This document shows positions 23,515-36,590 of a stretch of 64,000 bases of DNA, piece after piece (positions within the stretch are counted from its first letter, which is position 1; each line of letters starts with the position of its first letter). The translations under genes were made by a program, and so were the position numbers. The stretch is from Vitis vinifera (Eukaryota; Streptophyta; Magnoliopsida; Vitales; Vitaceae). The DNA lies in NCBI RefSeq assembly GCF_030704535.1, contig NC_081811.1, positions 3,674,501 to 3,738,500 of the forward strand, given 5' to 3'. The notes beneath the pieces were generated by a model, which was given only the letters and a program-made list of their open reading frames with translations, had not been told where the DNA came from and did no database searches.

Positions 23515-25275
23515 TAAGATTCAACCAATTAATCCAATTAGACATAGATCCTTTGTTTAGGTTGAGTTCGGATCATATATTAGTATAAACATGATTTTTT
23601 CTTTCTTTTCCTTCCTTTTAACGTTTAATCAATTTGATTGATTCTACTTCAACCAAATCTATAAAATAAAATAAAATAAAAAAATAAAAAAAAATAAAAA
23701 TTGGTAAATCTTAAAAGGAACAATCATATACCTAGGGCAATTATACAACTACGCTACAAGTCAAGTCAACGTTCCGTTACAACATCATGATGGGGCATAC
23801 CACGTGCCGTGTAGTTTGGCTTCCTCATTGACTGAACCCCATGACCAGTTCAAAGCGACCTGGCTATTTATTCTAGAATAGTAAATGTTCTAGACCAAGA
23901 AAGGGGGCGAACGTCAAGTTGGTTTTGGTCCTTTTGGATAACTGGATAAGGATGAAACAAATGGAGTAGAGTGCACAACACCGCCCTCATGCACTTCTTC
24001 GCATTTCTAAGGAGCCAAGTCAGTACAATTTTTTTTTTCATGACCTAACTTCCTATCTTTAATTATCTATATTTTTTTATTTGTTTTTATTTTGCCTAAT
24101 CTCAAAGTATGGGATAAGATGGCCATATTCAAGCACATTCGTAACTAGAACCAAATGATTAAATACTCAAGTTAAAATGTAATACTCCAGTTAAAATGTA
24201 GTGACATGTACCCAATCATATAAATATTATTTATTCTTAATTTAAAAGAGTTCTCATGATTTTAAAATGCGTATATATATATATAACATCATAAATTTTA
24301 TCTTTTATCCAATATAGGATATCATAATCATCAATCTATACAGATATAACGTTTTCGTTGTGTCCTATAAGATTATCGGGTTAAATATAAAAGTCCTTCA
24401 AACTTTAAAAGTTGTCTATGAAAAAAGTTCATACATATATAATGTTAAAAATTTTCTCTTCAATCCTATTCAATGTAAATATTATAATAGGTTCTTATGG
24501 CTTTAAAATACATCTATAAGATTAAGATTAGTCATATATATATATATATGGTCTCAATAACTTTTTCACCTATCTAATATAAGACATTGCATTAAATATT
24601 TTTTAAAACCTAAAGCAAATTTATTATTGGTTAGAGTATTATCCTCTCTTGTCCCACCTTGACTAAATGTATAATTAAAAAAAATGAATTGAGCTTGTTT
24701 TTTTGTTTTTTTTTCCCTTTTTAAAACATAGCAAATCAAAAATTACTATTCATACAAAAATGAATAATAAAATCTATTTATTTTAATATAATTAAAACAA
24801 ATTTGGACCCCAAAAAAATATTAACCGGACTAGGTAGGATGATGAGCATGGAAAATTTGCCATTCCTTTTGTAAAATATATATATATAAAGAAAGAGAGA
24901 AAGAAAACAAGAACCAAAATGAGAATAAGATAAAATATAGTAATTGCTTTTTGAAACAGTTTTTTTTTTTTTTTTGTTATTTACAGCAAAAAAATAGGAA
25001 ATATATTGGACAATTAAAAAATAAAAAATAGTTTTATGTTCTTTAAAATAAAAAAGTTATTTTCATATAACATCCTTTAATTGCTTTCAGGTATTAAAAC
25101 ATTTTAAAACATAGAAAACAAGTTAAAAACATTTTAAATTTGAGGAGTACAATAAAAGAAAATATTTAAAAAAAAATTGAGAATAACTTTTAGAAATTGT
25201 TTTATGATATATTTCAAAATAGAAGCTTATTTAAAAATCTAAAATATTTTTAAGTCATTTCCTATATTTTTTAAG

Positions 25276-25319
<44 letters not shown>

Positions 25320-25965
25320 GTTTTATTTTTAACCGTTCTTCATATTTATATAATTATATTTTAAATATTTTCTAAAAAAAGATATGAAACTAATTAAAAG
25401 ATATTTTCTAAAAATAATATATTTTTTATTATTAAGAGCAGAAATATTTGAGGCCAGGCTTTGCCCATTCCCCCCCCCCCACCCTCTCCAATGTATTTGA
25501 ATTTGGTTCAACTCCACTTCATATAATTCATCCTAAATTTCAACATGTCCCAAATGTCATGATTGGTACCGAATACCAACTGTATGAAGAAAAATCATCA
25601 GCTCATAAACGACGACGTTTTGTAGTGGTTGCCAGGCTGAGGTGACCTAACACGTACTGGTTCAGTGTAAATAGAACGCCACAGGGTGAGAAAAAAAACA
25701 CGGTGGTGGGACCTTGGGGGAGCCTTGCCAGGCTTTACCAATCTGAACTTGGCAGTATGCTATCTCACACGCGCCGCACTTTCAACAAAAGCACTCCACT
25801 CCACACTCACGTGGCCAACACGGAATCATTTTTCTCCCTATTACGTCTCAAAATTGAAATTTAGTATTTAATATAAATTCAAAAGTCGAGGACCACATGC
25901 TTTTCATCGCCAAAATCAAGGCTCTTTAATCATATGCGCTCCACCAAAATCAAAGCTCACTGGAG
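23515..25965. other. AT-rich intergenic DNA with microsatellites
   Basis: No gene is seen. Contents: a CACGTG palindrome near 23798, short TA tracts near 24275 and 24534, a long (TA)n at 25280-25317, and a C-run near 25471. A segment at 24220-24600 resembles the repeat unit of the neighbouring array (catggcttt/gatatcat words), so it may be an outlying degraded unit. Confidence 0.45.
25280..25317. repeat. (TA)n microsatellite
   Basis: About 19 uninterrupted TA dinucleotides. Comparable tracts occur at 28612-28644, 34458-34484, 34741-34784 and 47750-47803. Confidence 0.95.
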
Positions 25966-26960
25966 GTCCAAAAGGTAGTAAAATAAAATTGAACATACTC
26001 ATTGACCTTAACAATTATGAAATTTAACTCCACAACATTATGTACCAGATTGAGTTCCTAACTTTACGTATAAATAAAATCTCTCTCTTATTCATTATAT
26101 GTAACGATTCACATTAAATAGATATTATTTACTTTGAACCAAATTAGATTCTCATGGATTTAAAACATATTTATGAAATTAAGATATATAATGTTAGAAA
26201 CTTTTTATCCTATTTAATGTGTGATATCACAAATATCATCTTATAAAAACATAATATTAAATCAAACAAACAAATACCTCATACGGAGCTAAACAAATCT
26301 TCACACTAAGGTCGGAGATCAATTCTGATACCAAGATCTAAAAGAAAGTAAAATAAAATTAAACACAATCATTTACATTAGCAATAATATTTCTACTTAA
26401 CATTAATAATTATGAAATTTACCTCCAAAACATTATGTAATAGATCGAGTTTCTAATTTTACTAATATAATATATAAATAAAATATTTCTTTTATTCATT
26501 ATATATAATGATCTACTCCTAATTCTACAAATATTATCTGTTTTGAACTAAATGGATTCATACGGCTTTAAAACACATTTATAAAATTTAAAAAAACACA
26601 TACTGCATATATGGCGTTAAAAACTTTTACCCTATTTGATATTGGATATCACAAATATCCTCTTATATAAATACAATATCAAGTCAAATAAATAAATACC
26701 TTTATAAAGCCAAATAAACATTCACACCTAAGTTAGGGATTGATTTTAATATTATTTGTAATGATATACTTTTAATCAAATAAATATTATCCGTTTTCAA
26801 TTGAACGAGGTCTTATAGTTTTAGAACACATGATATACACGTCAAATTTTTTTTCTCATATGAGGTATGATATCACATCATATATATCTTTTGACTTTTT
26901 TTTATATGAATTTAATAACTTGTTTTAATAATATACTCTTAATATAGAAGGTGGAGTGAG
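25966..26960. repeat. Degenerate tandem repeat, about 395-bp period, two full units and a partial third
   Basis: Unit 1 starts near 25966 (aggtagtaaaataaaattgaa) and unit 2 near 26338 (agaaagtaaaataaaattaaa). The shared word aattatgaaattta occurs at 26013 and 26408. Each unit continues ttattcattatatgtaa, then a segment ending gatatcacaaatatc and tcaaataaataaatacct. A third, partial unit starts near 26756. The units differ by many substitutions and small indels, so the array is old. Confidence 0.75.
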
Positions 26961-27251
26961 CACGAAACTTACTGGAACCAGTGGAGAATGGAGAATCCAA
27001 CAAAAGGGTTACGTGAACCAAACATGTAACCAAGCCTTGCGGGCCGAAAGAGAAACACAAAGGAGCCAAAACACGTTAGAGGAAGGCGGTGCCACCAATA
27101 ATTTTGAAGGGAAAAAATCAAAGTTGGCGGAAGCAAGAACCATTGACTCAGCTTGGACTGTGGAGGACCTTTCACGCGGCAAGTGGTCAGCAATTTCCAG
27201 AACAAATGTGGGGACAAAAACTCCGCCGCCTCTTCTCTTCTACTAGCCTCT

Positions 27252-27259
27252 CCACGTGG
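27252..27259 (+). promoter_or_regulatory. G-box/ABRE-like CCACGTGG upstream of LEA5
   Basis: A palindromic CACGTG core about 350 bp before the TATA box. ABA-responsive LEA promoters commonly use such bZIP sites. A further ACGT core lies near 27010. Confidence 0.5.
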
Positions 27260-27605
27260 ACGTCCCTGATCCCATGTCGCGGCGTCCATCCCACGGCCAC
27301 GAAAGTCTCTTCCCGAAGGTTCCACACTCGCGCCGGCTTTTCCTCCCAAACGCTTCACATTTTTAATGTTCGTTTAAGAAAAGTCATTCCACCACTCTCC
27401 TTTTTGAACCGTCCGATGGGGACGCGGAAAAAGATTAAAATATTGACTGGTAATTTGGTACTAAGCAGAGGGGTAGTTTGGTATTTTTGGTTAGAGTGGC
27501 TGTACCGTGAGTTTGTCCAGGTGGCCTAAAGATGGAACTGGCCTTTGCGTATCGCGAGAACCCACCTTTCACGCGGCCCTTGAGCCCTAGTGGCCGGTGC
27601 CTGTC

Positions 27606-27613
27606 TATATAAG
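27606..27613 (+). promoter_or_regulatory. TATA box of LEA5
   Basis: TATATAAG in a CT-flanked context, 183 bp before the ATG. It leaves a 5' UTR of roughly 150 bp, normal for a highly induced stress gene. Confidence 0.65.
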
Positions 27614-27795
27614 GGCTCCTCGTCTTCTCATTTGAATCATAATACAAACCCTAGAGAAGCCTTCAGGAAGCGAGGCAGAAAGTTTGATTCAGAAAAAGGT
27701 TCTCTCGCTGCTGCGGAGCGTTTTCGATTTTTCTCGAGAAAATCTTAGAAGAAAAGCCTCTGCAGTAGCTTCGATTTTCACTCGGCTGGATCGAA

Positions 27796-28312
27796 ATGGC
27801 CCGCTCTTTGTCTAACGCTAAGGTTATCTCTGCTATCGTCGTGGATGGATTCTCTCTCGCAATCCACAGGTACTTCGCGTTCATGGTTAAAAGCTTATGC
27901 TTTGTTTTGCTGGCGAGAAATGAAGGAAAGATGAAAAGCAGAGGATGTCTGGAATTTCAGTCCGAGGATTCCAGTTTTTCCTTTGCTTTCTCTGCTCTTC
28001 TCGTCAACTGATTATTTTCAGATCTCGGTTCTTTTTAGCGATTTTTGAATTTAATATTAGATTTTTAATCAAATTTCATTTTGATTTTACAGACGCGGAT
28101 ACGCGGCCGCATCAGGAGCTGTCTCTAGCGTAGCTAGAGGACAGAAGAGTGGAGTGGTGGTGAAGAAACTGGGAGAAGAGATGAAAGGAAGAGCATCGGA
28201 GACATCTCCGTGGGTTCCAGATCCGGTGACTGGATACTATAGACCAGAGAATGAAGCAAAACAGATTGACGTGGCGGAGCTGCGACAGACGCTCTTGAAA
28301 CACAAGAACTAA
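27796..28312 (+). CDS. LEA5: Late embryogenesis abundant protein LEA5 (SAG21 type, LEA_3 family)
   Basis: Two exons, 27796-27869 and 28093-28312, encode 97 residues. The N-terminus MARSLSNAKVISAIVVDGFS, with Arg and Ser and no acidic residue before D17, followed by HRRGYAAA, is a typical mitochondrial presequence. The diagnostic LEA_3 core WVPDPVTGYYRPE is followed by IDVAELRQTLLKHKN at the C-terminus. The intron falls at HR/RGYA, as in SAG21. Arabidopsis SAG21/AtLEA5 is a small mitochondrial protein induced by ABA, drought, oxidants and senescence. The upstream CCACGTGG and the strong TATA box fit stress induction. Length and motif order are ordinary, and the gene looks intact. Confidence 0.96.
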
Positions 28313-28390
28313 GAAACCAAACAGAGTTGTGACCCGCTCTTGTATCAGCCGTTCAAGATTGTATTATTTCCAGGAATAATACAAATTTAA

Positions 28391-28396
28391 AATAAA
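28391..28396 (+). terminator. Candidate polyadenylation signal of LEA5
   Basis: AATAAA about 80 bp after the LEA5 stop, within an AT-rich near-upstream element. Plant signals are loose, so this is a likely rather than a certain site. Confidence 0.45.
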
Positions 28397-28607
28397 ATTT
28401 ATTACAATTTTGATGTCTCAATGAGTTTTTGTTTATTTATTTTTTTTCTGGTTGATACTCGAATCATTGTCTGCGAACTCCTCTCAACAGTGAATACTAC
28501 TATTGAAGTTTTGTGACAAAAGCAAAAGCAAAGCCCCGTATCGAATTTGAACCGACTTCGACGACTCTAAGTCAAGTCTTACTACAATAATGATGTTTTA
28601 AAACAAC

Positions 28608-28646
<39 letters not shown>

Positions 28647-31600
28647 CTCGTTTTGATATTTTCATTTATTTTAATAAAAATATTTTTAAATATTATATGT
28701 AACGTCATATCATCCCTTTTAATAACCATAGCCTTGATTGAGATCCTTTGAATAGTTACCATAATTGAGATTAAGAACCCGTTTGGATGCTTGGGGATGA
28801 TATTCTGTTGTTTTTAGGTTTGAACCGACAAAATTAACGAAACAGACAAATAAGCTAAGCAAAAATGGAACAAACTAGCTTAAGCCTTAGTCAGAAGATG
28901 AAAAACCTGTTGGGAAGTTTAAGGCAATCATTGTCTGTTTAATCATAAGGTTGGTGAAGGAATTTCTTATGATAACTTTTGCAGAATGATAAGGCTGGTA
29001 ATGCTTATCCCAAAAAGTTGCCGTCGCGTTGCATTAAAACAATACAAAGCACCTAATAACAAGATTTTATTTTTTAAAAATTATTTATTAACATTATTTA
29101 TTTATTTATTTTTAAACAAGTTGATTGAGGAGAGAATGGTGGAAGGTGGAGAGACAATAAATCCTGAATTGTCCTCAACTCGAGACTGGGTCACTGGGTC
29201 CAGCCAGATATTATTAATATTATTGGCTTTTGGCGAAGTGTTGGATGTTACGAACCCGACACTGACAGCCTATAAAAATAACTAATAAGCAAAATCCAAG
29301 GTGCGGCGACAAGCACAAACTTGAAGAGAGATCAGAGATTATAGTATTATACAAATGTTCATGAATATGGAGGATGAGTGGGTCGGTTGGGTGTCTTGTG
29401 GTTGAAGTTGTATGATTGCTATGTGCTGGTTTGTCGTATTAACGAATGGGTTCGCTTGGACAGGAAGAAGTCACAAAACCACCATGGCCATAGGCATTCA
29501 ATTCAATCTTTCATCAAGTGGTGTGATTTAAGAAAATGGGATGGAGATGTAATACAAGTATACAACCTTTGTAGAAGCTTTTGGGTGTGTTTGAATATAA
29601 CAAATAATTTTTATTTTATCTAAAAAATATAAAAGAAAAGAAAAAATTCAAAACAACTTTTTATTTATTTTATTTTAGGCTCACCTTTTGTTTTTCTTCC
29701 ATTTTTTTTCCCCTTTTCCCTTATTTATTTTTCCCAGTTTTCTTCTATATTTTCTCTACCACCAACTTTCTAAATACAGCCACTTTATGGGTAGCAAATT
29801 TCTACCCTACTCTCCTCCCCAAACGGTAGAAACACTTCTAGTTAGTGAAGTTAGATCAAACCATATTATAACTCTCTCTAAATAACCGCACCGCTTTCTT
29901 CTCCTTTGGGTGGATTTTGATGGGTTTCAATTATACGATCCTAACTGTTGAGACAACAACCAGCTCATGGGTAAAAGCAAAGGAAAGCATGGATTGGAAA
30001 GGAAGAATAAAAATGATCCCAGAAAATTCCGAAGATACCTATTCATAAACCACAGCAGGATTTAGCTGTTGATCTGCAAATTCAACAATTACACAGAGAA
30101 ATATGCAACCACAAAGAACAAGAGCTTTGTCCTCTTCTAAGTCTTAATTTTGATTTCAGAGCCACCTGGAGATATTTGAAATACAGCAACCAGGACTTTT
30201 AAGCCCTGCCTTTAATGGTTGATGTGATTTTGTTACTTTCATTTTCAGAGGCAAGTGGGTGATAATGGTGTATGAGTCGTGCATGCCCCTGCTAATCACT
30301 ATAAATGAGATGGGTACAGCCAGCTTATCTTGCTAGGACAAGTAGGAAACTAATCTCTTCACTTCTAATTCAGGCATTCGTCATAAACAAAGATTTGAGT
30401 GGCAAAGACAATGTTATATCACAGTTCTAGAGATGGTTAAACTAGATGATATTTCTTAATTTCATGATCCAACTGTACCTGCAACTTCAACAATGGGATA
30501 TGTATATAGTACAATTCGTATTAGAGACACAAAGATTAGAATAGAAGAATCATAAATAATCCACAAATAACAAAATCCTAAGAAGGTAACCATATTCTGT
30601 GTATAACATGTCAAAAGGGGATAGAGGCTTATTTAGGTAAGCTCCTTTCACAAAAGGAAAGCCTACCAATGCCCCCATGTGTTGGCTCTATTTCATTCTA
30701 TAATGGCCCACTCCGTCTCACATAGAGATTATTTGTTTTGGGTTTAATGCATCCTCAAGAATTTAAAACAGGACTATATAGTTAAGAGGATCCCACTACA
30801 TAAATGATATAGTAAACTTTCTCCTTTATCCGATGTGGGATATCATAAGAAGATATTTACACACCATGCTTCCTCGTCAACATTGTGCCCATCCAAAATG
30901 GACACTCTCCTATGACCCCCGGATTTAACTCTTCTCGCTCTAGGGAAAAAAGAAAGATACAGCTCCAGTTGTTGCTCTATTCGATTCGGTTCATAATGTA
31001 ACTTGGCTTCTTCTGGTGAGTCTAGTGGCTAAGTGTCCCACATGAGGTTATTCCTCAGCAACGTTAAAGCATGAATCATCAAATCCCAAACCCTTGTTTG
31101 TGCTTTCATCATGCAAACCACACTCTTGGGATGGCAGAGGATGACATGCAGTGGAATAGTTCATCCTTGTTAAAGCCCAAACATGCAACAACTCTTTACA
31201 ACAAACCAAAGGACAATGTTTCCCAATATAACCTACTTTGAAGCATCCAAGTTGCTCTAATTAATCATGATATATCATTCCATAGACAAAAGATTTTGTT
31301 ACAGCTAATGTGAGTTTCAGTCAACACAAAATTATACTCACAGATGCCTTCATTCCCAGTTACTGTTATGATTAACAGCCATGGCCCTAAACCCGTCCCT
31401 TCTTACTATGAGCTCAGTACAAAATTTTACAGAATGAAGCTCAGCTGTATTCATGAAAAGTTCAGGAAACCTCTTCTAATCATGCTGTCTAGCCAGCATT
31501 TTCTTCTCGTCAGCCTCTAATTTTCCTTATATGATTCAACTCTTGACAACTCTTATATTTGCGGCTCAAAAGATGTTACTCTCAAAATCCAAGTCTTTAA

Positions 31601-32603
31601 AAGTGTAACTTAGGAAGAAGGTGCCTAGATTTACATTTGCTGTACCATTCATCATCCAAAGACTATTTCTTGCACAACTCACCACCAATCCCATAGATAC
31701 AAGTCCAGTGGCTGACTACTTTCCCACCTCCATTGCCTCAACATATTTGGGATCACAGCTTTCAAGTCACCCTAAGGGCTTGAAAGTTTTTAAGTTTAAG
31801 AAAAACCCCTTACTATGTCAAACTTGGCTAGTAATTCAGCCGAAAATGAAGTGTGTTACAAGTTGACGTAACAAGAGAAAAACATCCTCCTTAACCTATG
31901 TTCCTAAGAAAAAAATTTACTACTGTTGATGCGATATGGCATAAACCAGGCACATTGGCCATGTAAACTAGAACCAATGTCAACAACAAATGCCCTACTT
32001 GCTGATCATTAGTTTACCAAAAGAGACAAATCACACTTAAAACATCTAAACCAAACAAAATTTGAAAGTCAAGGAGGCTGGCTTCAGAAAGACGCTTCCC
32101 CATAATGGGGGACTCCAACAATCTTTTCCTCTTACAGCCCACGAGGAGCTGATTTGTCGAGAAAATAATATCCCACAAAAGCATTAAAGAGAACTCCTAC
32201 TCCTACCCCTCCCCTCCACCCCACATCTTCTAGAAATCCATAAAGTGATTACAACTTCACAACATACACTAAAGTCACATGCTTTTCTCAGGAAAATTGT
32301 TTATCAGCTACCCATGAAACCAAATCACAGTTCCTCTCATTGTCCTTTGTGGGCGATATTCTATTTCAACCCACTTGGAATAAAACCAATAACACAAACG
32401 CACACACAAGAAGGAAAGAAAAAAAGAAGAAGCAATAATAGATGATAAATAAATACAATCAGAAAGAACCAAAACCATAAACAAAACCAAACCCACATAC
32501 AAATTCAATAAATATTAGCATAACTGGGCAAAACCCAATTCAATTCTTCCAATATAATAAACAGCCCATCGTCCAAAATCCCTAATTTTTCAATTCCAAA
32601 TCC
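28397..32603. other. 4.2-kb convergent spacer between LEA5 and the DUF538 gene
   Basis: No supported gene. A (TA)n tract lies at 28612-28644. A stretch at about 30690-30870, containing atgtgggatatcat and catagagattatttgttttggg, resembles in pattern the repeat units at 24220-24600 and 25966-26960. Short open frames here have no recognisable homology. Confidence 0.45.
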
Positions 32604-33092
32604 CTAAATAGAAGACACAAAAGGGTTTGTTTTCAGCTTCCTTACTTGCCCATTAACGCAGTCTAGTCCACACCCACATTGTGGACACTCGAAAAAATTG
32701 TCAATCGGAAATGCCGCCGACGCTATCCCCACTGAGAACTCCATGTCGTCGCCGTTCCTAGTCACCTCCACAATATTAAGCCACAAAAACAACACCTTCA
32801 CGCTTATACCACTCAGTTTCGTGAGCTTGTTTTGGGATATATACCCACTGATGGTTGATTTATATTTGAGTTGGTACGAACCCTCAAGTGAAAAGCCGCA
32901 GCTTCCGTTAAAATAGGCATTGAACTTCCCAGTATCCTTATCCAGATCGTAGCCAAGTGCACCTTTCGGGAGGAGACCCATCGGAAAATTGTAGCTCTGG
33001 AGGATTTCATACGCCGTCGGTGAGTCGTCGTCGGCGGTGACGATTGATGATAAAAAGATAACACAGAGGACAAGAACTGCCGGACGAGACAT
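32604..33092 (-). CDS. DUF538 family secreted protein
   Basis: A single exon of 162 residues. The start is placed at 33092 (MSRPAVLVLCVIFLSS), which gives a clean signal peptide ending near VTADDD. The open frame continues upstream without another sensible start. DUF538 hallmarks: AYEILQSYNFPMGLLPKGAL, GKFNAYFNGSCGFSLEGSYQ, YKSTISGYISQNKLTKLSGI, VKVLFLWLNIVEV, then a Cys-rich CPQCGCGLDC near the end. The family has a lipocalin-like beta-barrel (BPI-like) fold, is plant-specific and is of uncertain function. A cryptic GTAAGG lies in the last 60 bp, but the family C-terminus VRKLKTNPFVSS follows it directly, so I kept it unspliced. Confidence 0.9.
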   Translation of the reverse strand: MSRPAVLVLCVIFLSSIVTADDDSPTAYEILQSYNFPMGLLPKGALGYDLDKDTGKFNAYFNGSCGFSLEGSYQLKYKSTISGYISQNKLTKLSGISVKVLFLWLNIVEVTRNGDDMEFSVGIASAAFPIDNFFECPQCGCGLDCVNGQVRKLKTNPFVSSI

Positions 33093-33514
33093 GTGTTTAG
33101 GTGTACAAGCTCCGATCTTTCTCTCCACCCGGATTATATTTTTCCCAATCCAGATTCCTCTGCCGTGGAGATAGATATAGTGTGGTCGTTTGGCCGCCAG
33201 GAAGAATGATGGTGGCGAGCCAAAGAAAAATGGTAACACGACAGAAGCGACACGTTTGGCTGTTTAAAAGACGACGTCGTTTGGAGGTTGAGTAAGAGAG
33301 ATGCAATTTTTTTCATCCTTTTGTCGACGTGGGCCTTCGCAATTACAGCACGTGGGTGTTTTCACTTTGTAGTCAACCTAAATGTACGCAGATCTCCATG
33401 CCCTCTAAAAAAATGGCCAAAATTAATGGGAGTCGACCATTTGCAAAAACAAAACATAAAAAAATAAAAATAAAAATAAAAGAAAATAAAACTCATCTCC
33501 TTAATTTATTTTTT

Positions 33515-34736
33515 GGATGGCAAAATTTTTTGTTTTCTTTTTCTTTATTCTTTCTTCTCATCATTTTATGATGTTGGTATGGTTAAAAAAGGTGATTAGG
33601 CAAAAAATAAAATAAAAAAATCTTGGCTTTTTATTGAGTAAAATATAAAAAATATATATAAATAATAATATCATCCAAAATAGCAAAAAAATTGAGTGGA
33701 CCCAAATTGTGATTAGATTATTGTTCAGATTTGATAGTTCGAGAATTTGACTCTTTAACGTCAGCAGATTCGAGTTTGACGAATAATGAAATCTTACATG
33801 TACGATACATGTTCATGTTCGTATCAGACAAATTTTATAAAATCATGTAATTAAAATATTCAAATTCAATCAAAGTCAAAATAAAATAAAAGAGGTATCT
33901 TTGTTATTATTGACAAAATATTTTTATTGTTACGGACAAAAGATTTATTGTAATGGTTGAAATTAAAAAGTGAATACTATATTTTAGATGCCAAAATATA
34001 TTTTTATATGTCCATAATTTTGTTTTTTCTTACCATTGTTTTATGATCCTTTGTGGTAAATAACATTATTGACCAAAAAAATTAATTTTATTATTTTTGC
34101 ATCGAGTAAAATAATAATACCATCATAGATAAAAAAAAAAAAAAAGTGATGAACATAAATTATCATTAAGTTAAAAATCAAATTTGATAGTTCAAAACTT
34201 CAAAAGTTTTGACTCTTTAACATCAACAAATTCAAGTTTAACAAATGATAAAGTCTCACCAATATGACATAGGTCTCATCTAATTTATTAAAAATATCAT
34301 AATTTATACAAACATCGGACCAAATTTTATAGAAAAATATGACGGTGTTCTCAACAAAAGTCTTGTTTTAGATGTCAATTTTTTTTTCCATACTTTGCTT
34401 TTTTTTTTTTTATCTTCATTTTATGATCTCGGTGAGCTAAGTAACATGATTAGACACTATATATATATATATATATATATATATTCTTGAGAAAAAATAT
34501 ATCATTTTTCTTACTTGTTTATTAAATAAAATATAATAAAATACAATTAATAACAATGAGGTAAATAACAAAAATTTTGGTGGACCCAAATTATCATTCA
34601 ATAGATAATCAAGATTGATGGTTCGAGGATTTGACTCTTTAATGCTAGTAAATTCAAGTTTGAGAAAAGATGAAATCTCACATATATGATAAAAAAATGC
34701 ATCTAATTTATTAAAAATCTTATAAATTATACAAGT

Positions 34737-34786
<50 letters not shown>

Positions 34787-36590
34787 ACCGTGGAATTGAA
34801 AGAAAAAAAAATCAAATTCAAAATAAAATAAAAATGATCTATTTGTTATAATTAGAAAAAGATCTTTGCTATTATTGACAAAAGATTTAGTCAGATTATT
34901 GAAATCAAAAGGTGAATAGACATTTTAGATGCCAAAATATATTTTTATAAATTCCATAATTTTGTTTTTTTCTTTATTTTTCTTATCATCTTTTTATGAT
35001 CTTGGTGTGATAAAAATAGTATGACTGGCACAAATAAAATAAAATATTTAGTTTTCTTGCTTTCCTTGTTAAGTAAAATAAAAATATCAACCTAACAAAC
35101 AAAAAGTTTGGTAGACTTAAACTAACATTAGCTTAATAATCAAATTTGATAGTTCGGATTTTGACTCTTTAAGGTCTGAAAATTTAAATTTAACGGCTGA
35201 TGAAGCATCACCAAAGTCACATCTAACTTATTAAAAATCTCATAATTTATACAAACAACATCAAATTAAAATTTAAATGATTACTAAATAACATTCTCAT
35301 TATGAGCAAGTCTTATTTTAGATGTCAATAATTTTGTCTTTTGTATTTATTTTTTCATCATCATTTTATGGTCATGGTGTGGTAAAAAAATATATATTTT
35401 TCTTGGTTTTTTATTAAATAGAATACAAAAACTATAGATAAATAATAATATCATAAAAAATAATAAAAATTTAATGTCGGTAGATTCGAGTTCAAGGATT
35501 GTAACTCTTCAACATAGACAAATTCGCGTTTGACAAATGATGAAATCTTACATGTACAATATCAGTCACATCTAATTTATTAAAAATATTATAAATTGGA
35601 CGTGCAACAGACAAATCTTATAATACTATGTAATTAAAAAAATTAAATCGAATCAAGTCAAAATAGAATAAAAAATATATCTTTATTATTATTGGTCAAA
35701 GATTTTTATCACTATTGATAAAAGATTTACTCAAATTATTGAAGTTAAAAAGTGAAAACTATATTTTAGATGCTAAAATATATTTTTATTTGTACATAAT
35801 TTTTTTTTTCTTATCATCAAATATTGATTTTCTTATTTTTTTGTACCAAGTAAAATAATAATTACCATTATAGATAACAAAAAAAATTGATGAACCTAAA
35901 CTATTAATAATCAAATTTGATAGTTCAGAGGTTTTAACTCTTTAACGTTAGTAAATTCAAGTTTAACAAATGATGACACATATCACATCTAACTTACTAA
36001 AAATATCATGATTTATACAAATAACATCGATTAAATTTTGTAAGAGTATTAAATTAAAAAAACAAAAAACAAAAAACAAAAAACAAATCCCATCAAATTC
36101 AAAATGGAATAAAAAGTACAATTTCATTAGCAAGGAGAGTCTTATTTTATATATATATTTTCTTACTTTTTTAAAATAAAACATATCAAAAAACAAATAA
36201 TAACACCAATGTGAATAACAAAAATTTTGGTGGACCCAAATCATCAATAAGCTAATAGTCAAATGATTCAACTTTTTTATCCTTCTAACATGAAAAAAAT
36301 TGAGTTTGACAAATGATGAAATCTTACAAATACAACACAAATTACATCTAATTTATTAAAAATCTCATAAATTATACAACAAGCATCTAAAACAATTTTA
36401 TAAGATCACAAAATTACCAAAAAAATAAATAAATAATCCAATGGTATCAAAGACAAAAGAGAATAAAAAAAAAATATACTCTACTGTTGACAATACTCTT
36501 TCTTAAAGTGAAATTCACTGAATAAGGGTATCAATTGTAGATGCCAAAACATATTTTAATATGTCCAAAGCTTTCAAAATATTATTTTGA
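33515..36590. repeat. Satellite-like tandem array of two alternating unit types (about 7 units)
   Basis: The marker gactcttta, or a variant of it, occurs at 33749, 34211, 34633, 35163, 35503, 35936 and 36267. Each is preceded by words like aatcaaatttgatagttc and followed by attcaagtttgac...gatgaaatctcac...catctaatttattaaaaat. After markers 1, 3, 5 and 7 comes a longer block with tattattgacaaaagattta and ttagatgccaaaatatattt (type A). After markers 2, 4 and 6 comes a shorter block with gtcttattttagatgtcaat (type B). The repeat thus behaves as an AB dimer of about 870 bp. TA microsatellites have expanded inside units at 34458-34484 and 34741-34784. It is noncoding. Confidence 0.8.

Noticed and set aside
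26956-27529. Overlapping frames on both strands upstream of LEA5
   Set aside because: GC-rich promoter region; no homology and no splice-compatible extension.
29688-29885. Phe-rich short frame
   Set aside because: Low complexity; no supporting signal.
33093-33239. N-terminal extension of the DUF538 protein to 33239
   Set aside because: The upstream part begins with a non-ATG codon, has no DUF538 homology and would bury the signal peptide that starts at 33092.
35963-36340. 125-codon Phe/Ile-rich minus-strand frame
   Set aside because: Falls in the tandem array and is not preserved in sister units.
33515-36590. CRISPR-like reading of the regular repeats
   Set aside because: Units are hundreds of bases long, diverged and in plant nuclear DNA; no short identical repeats with unique spacers.
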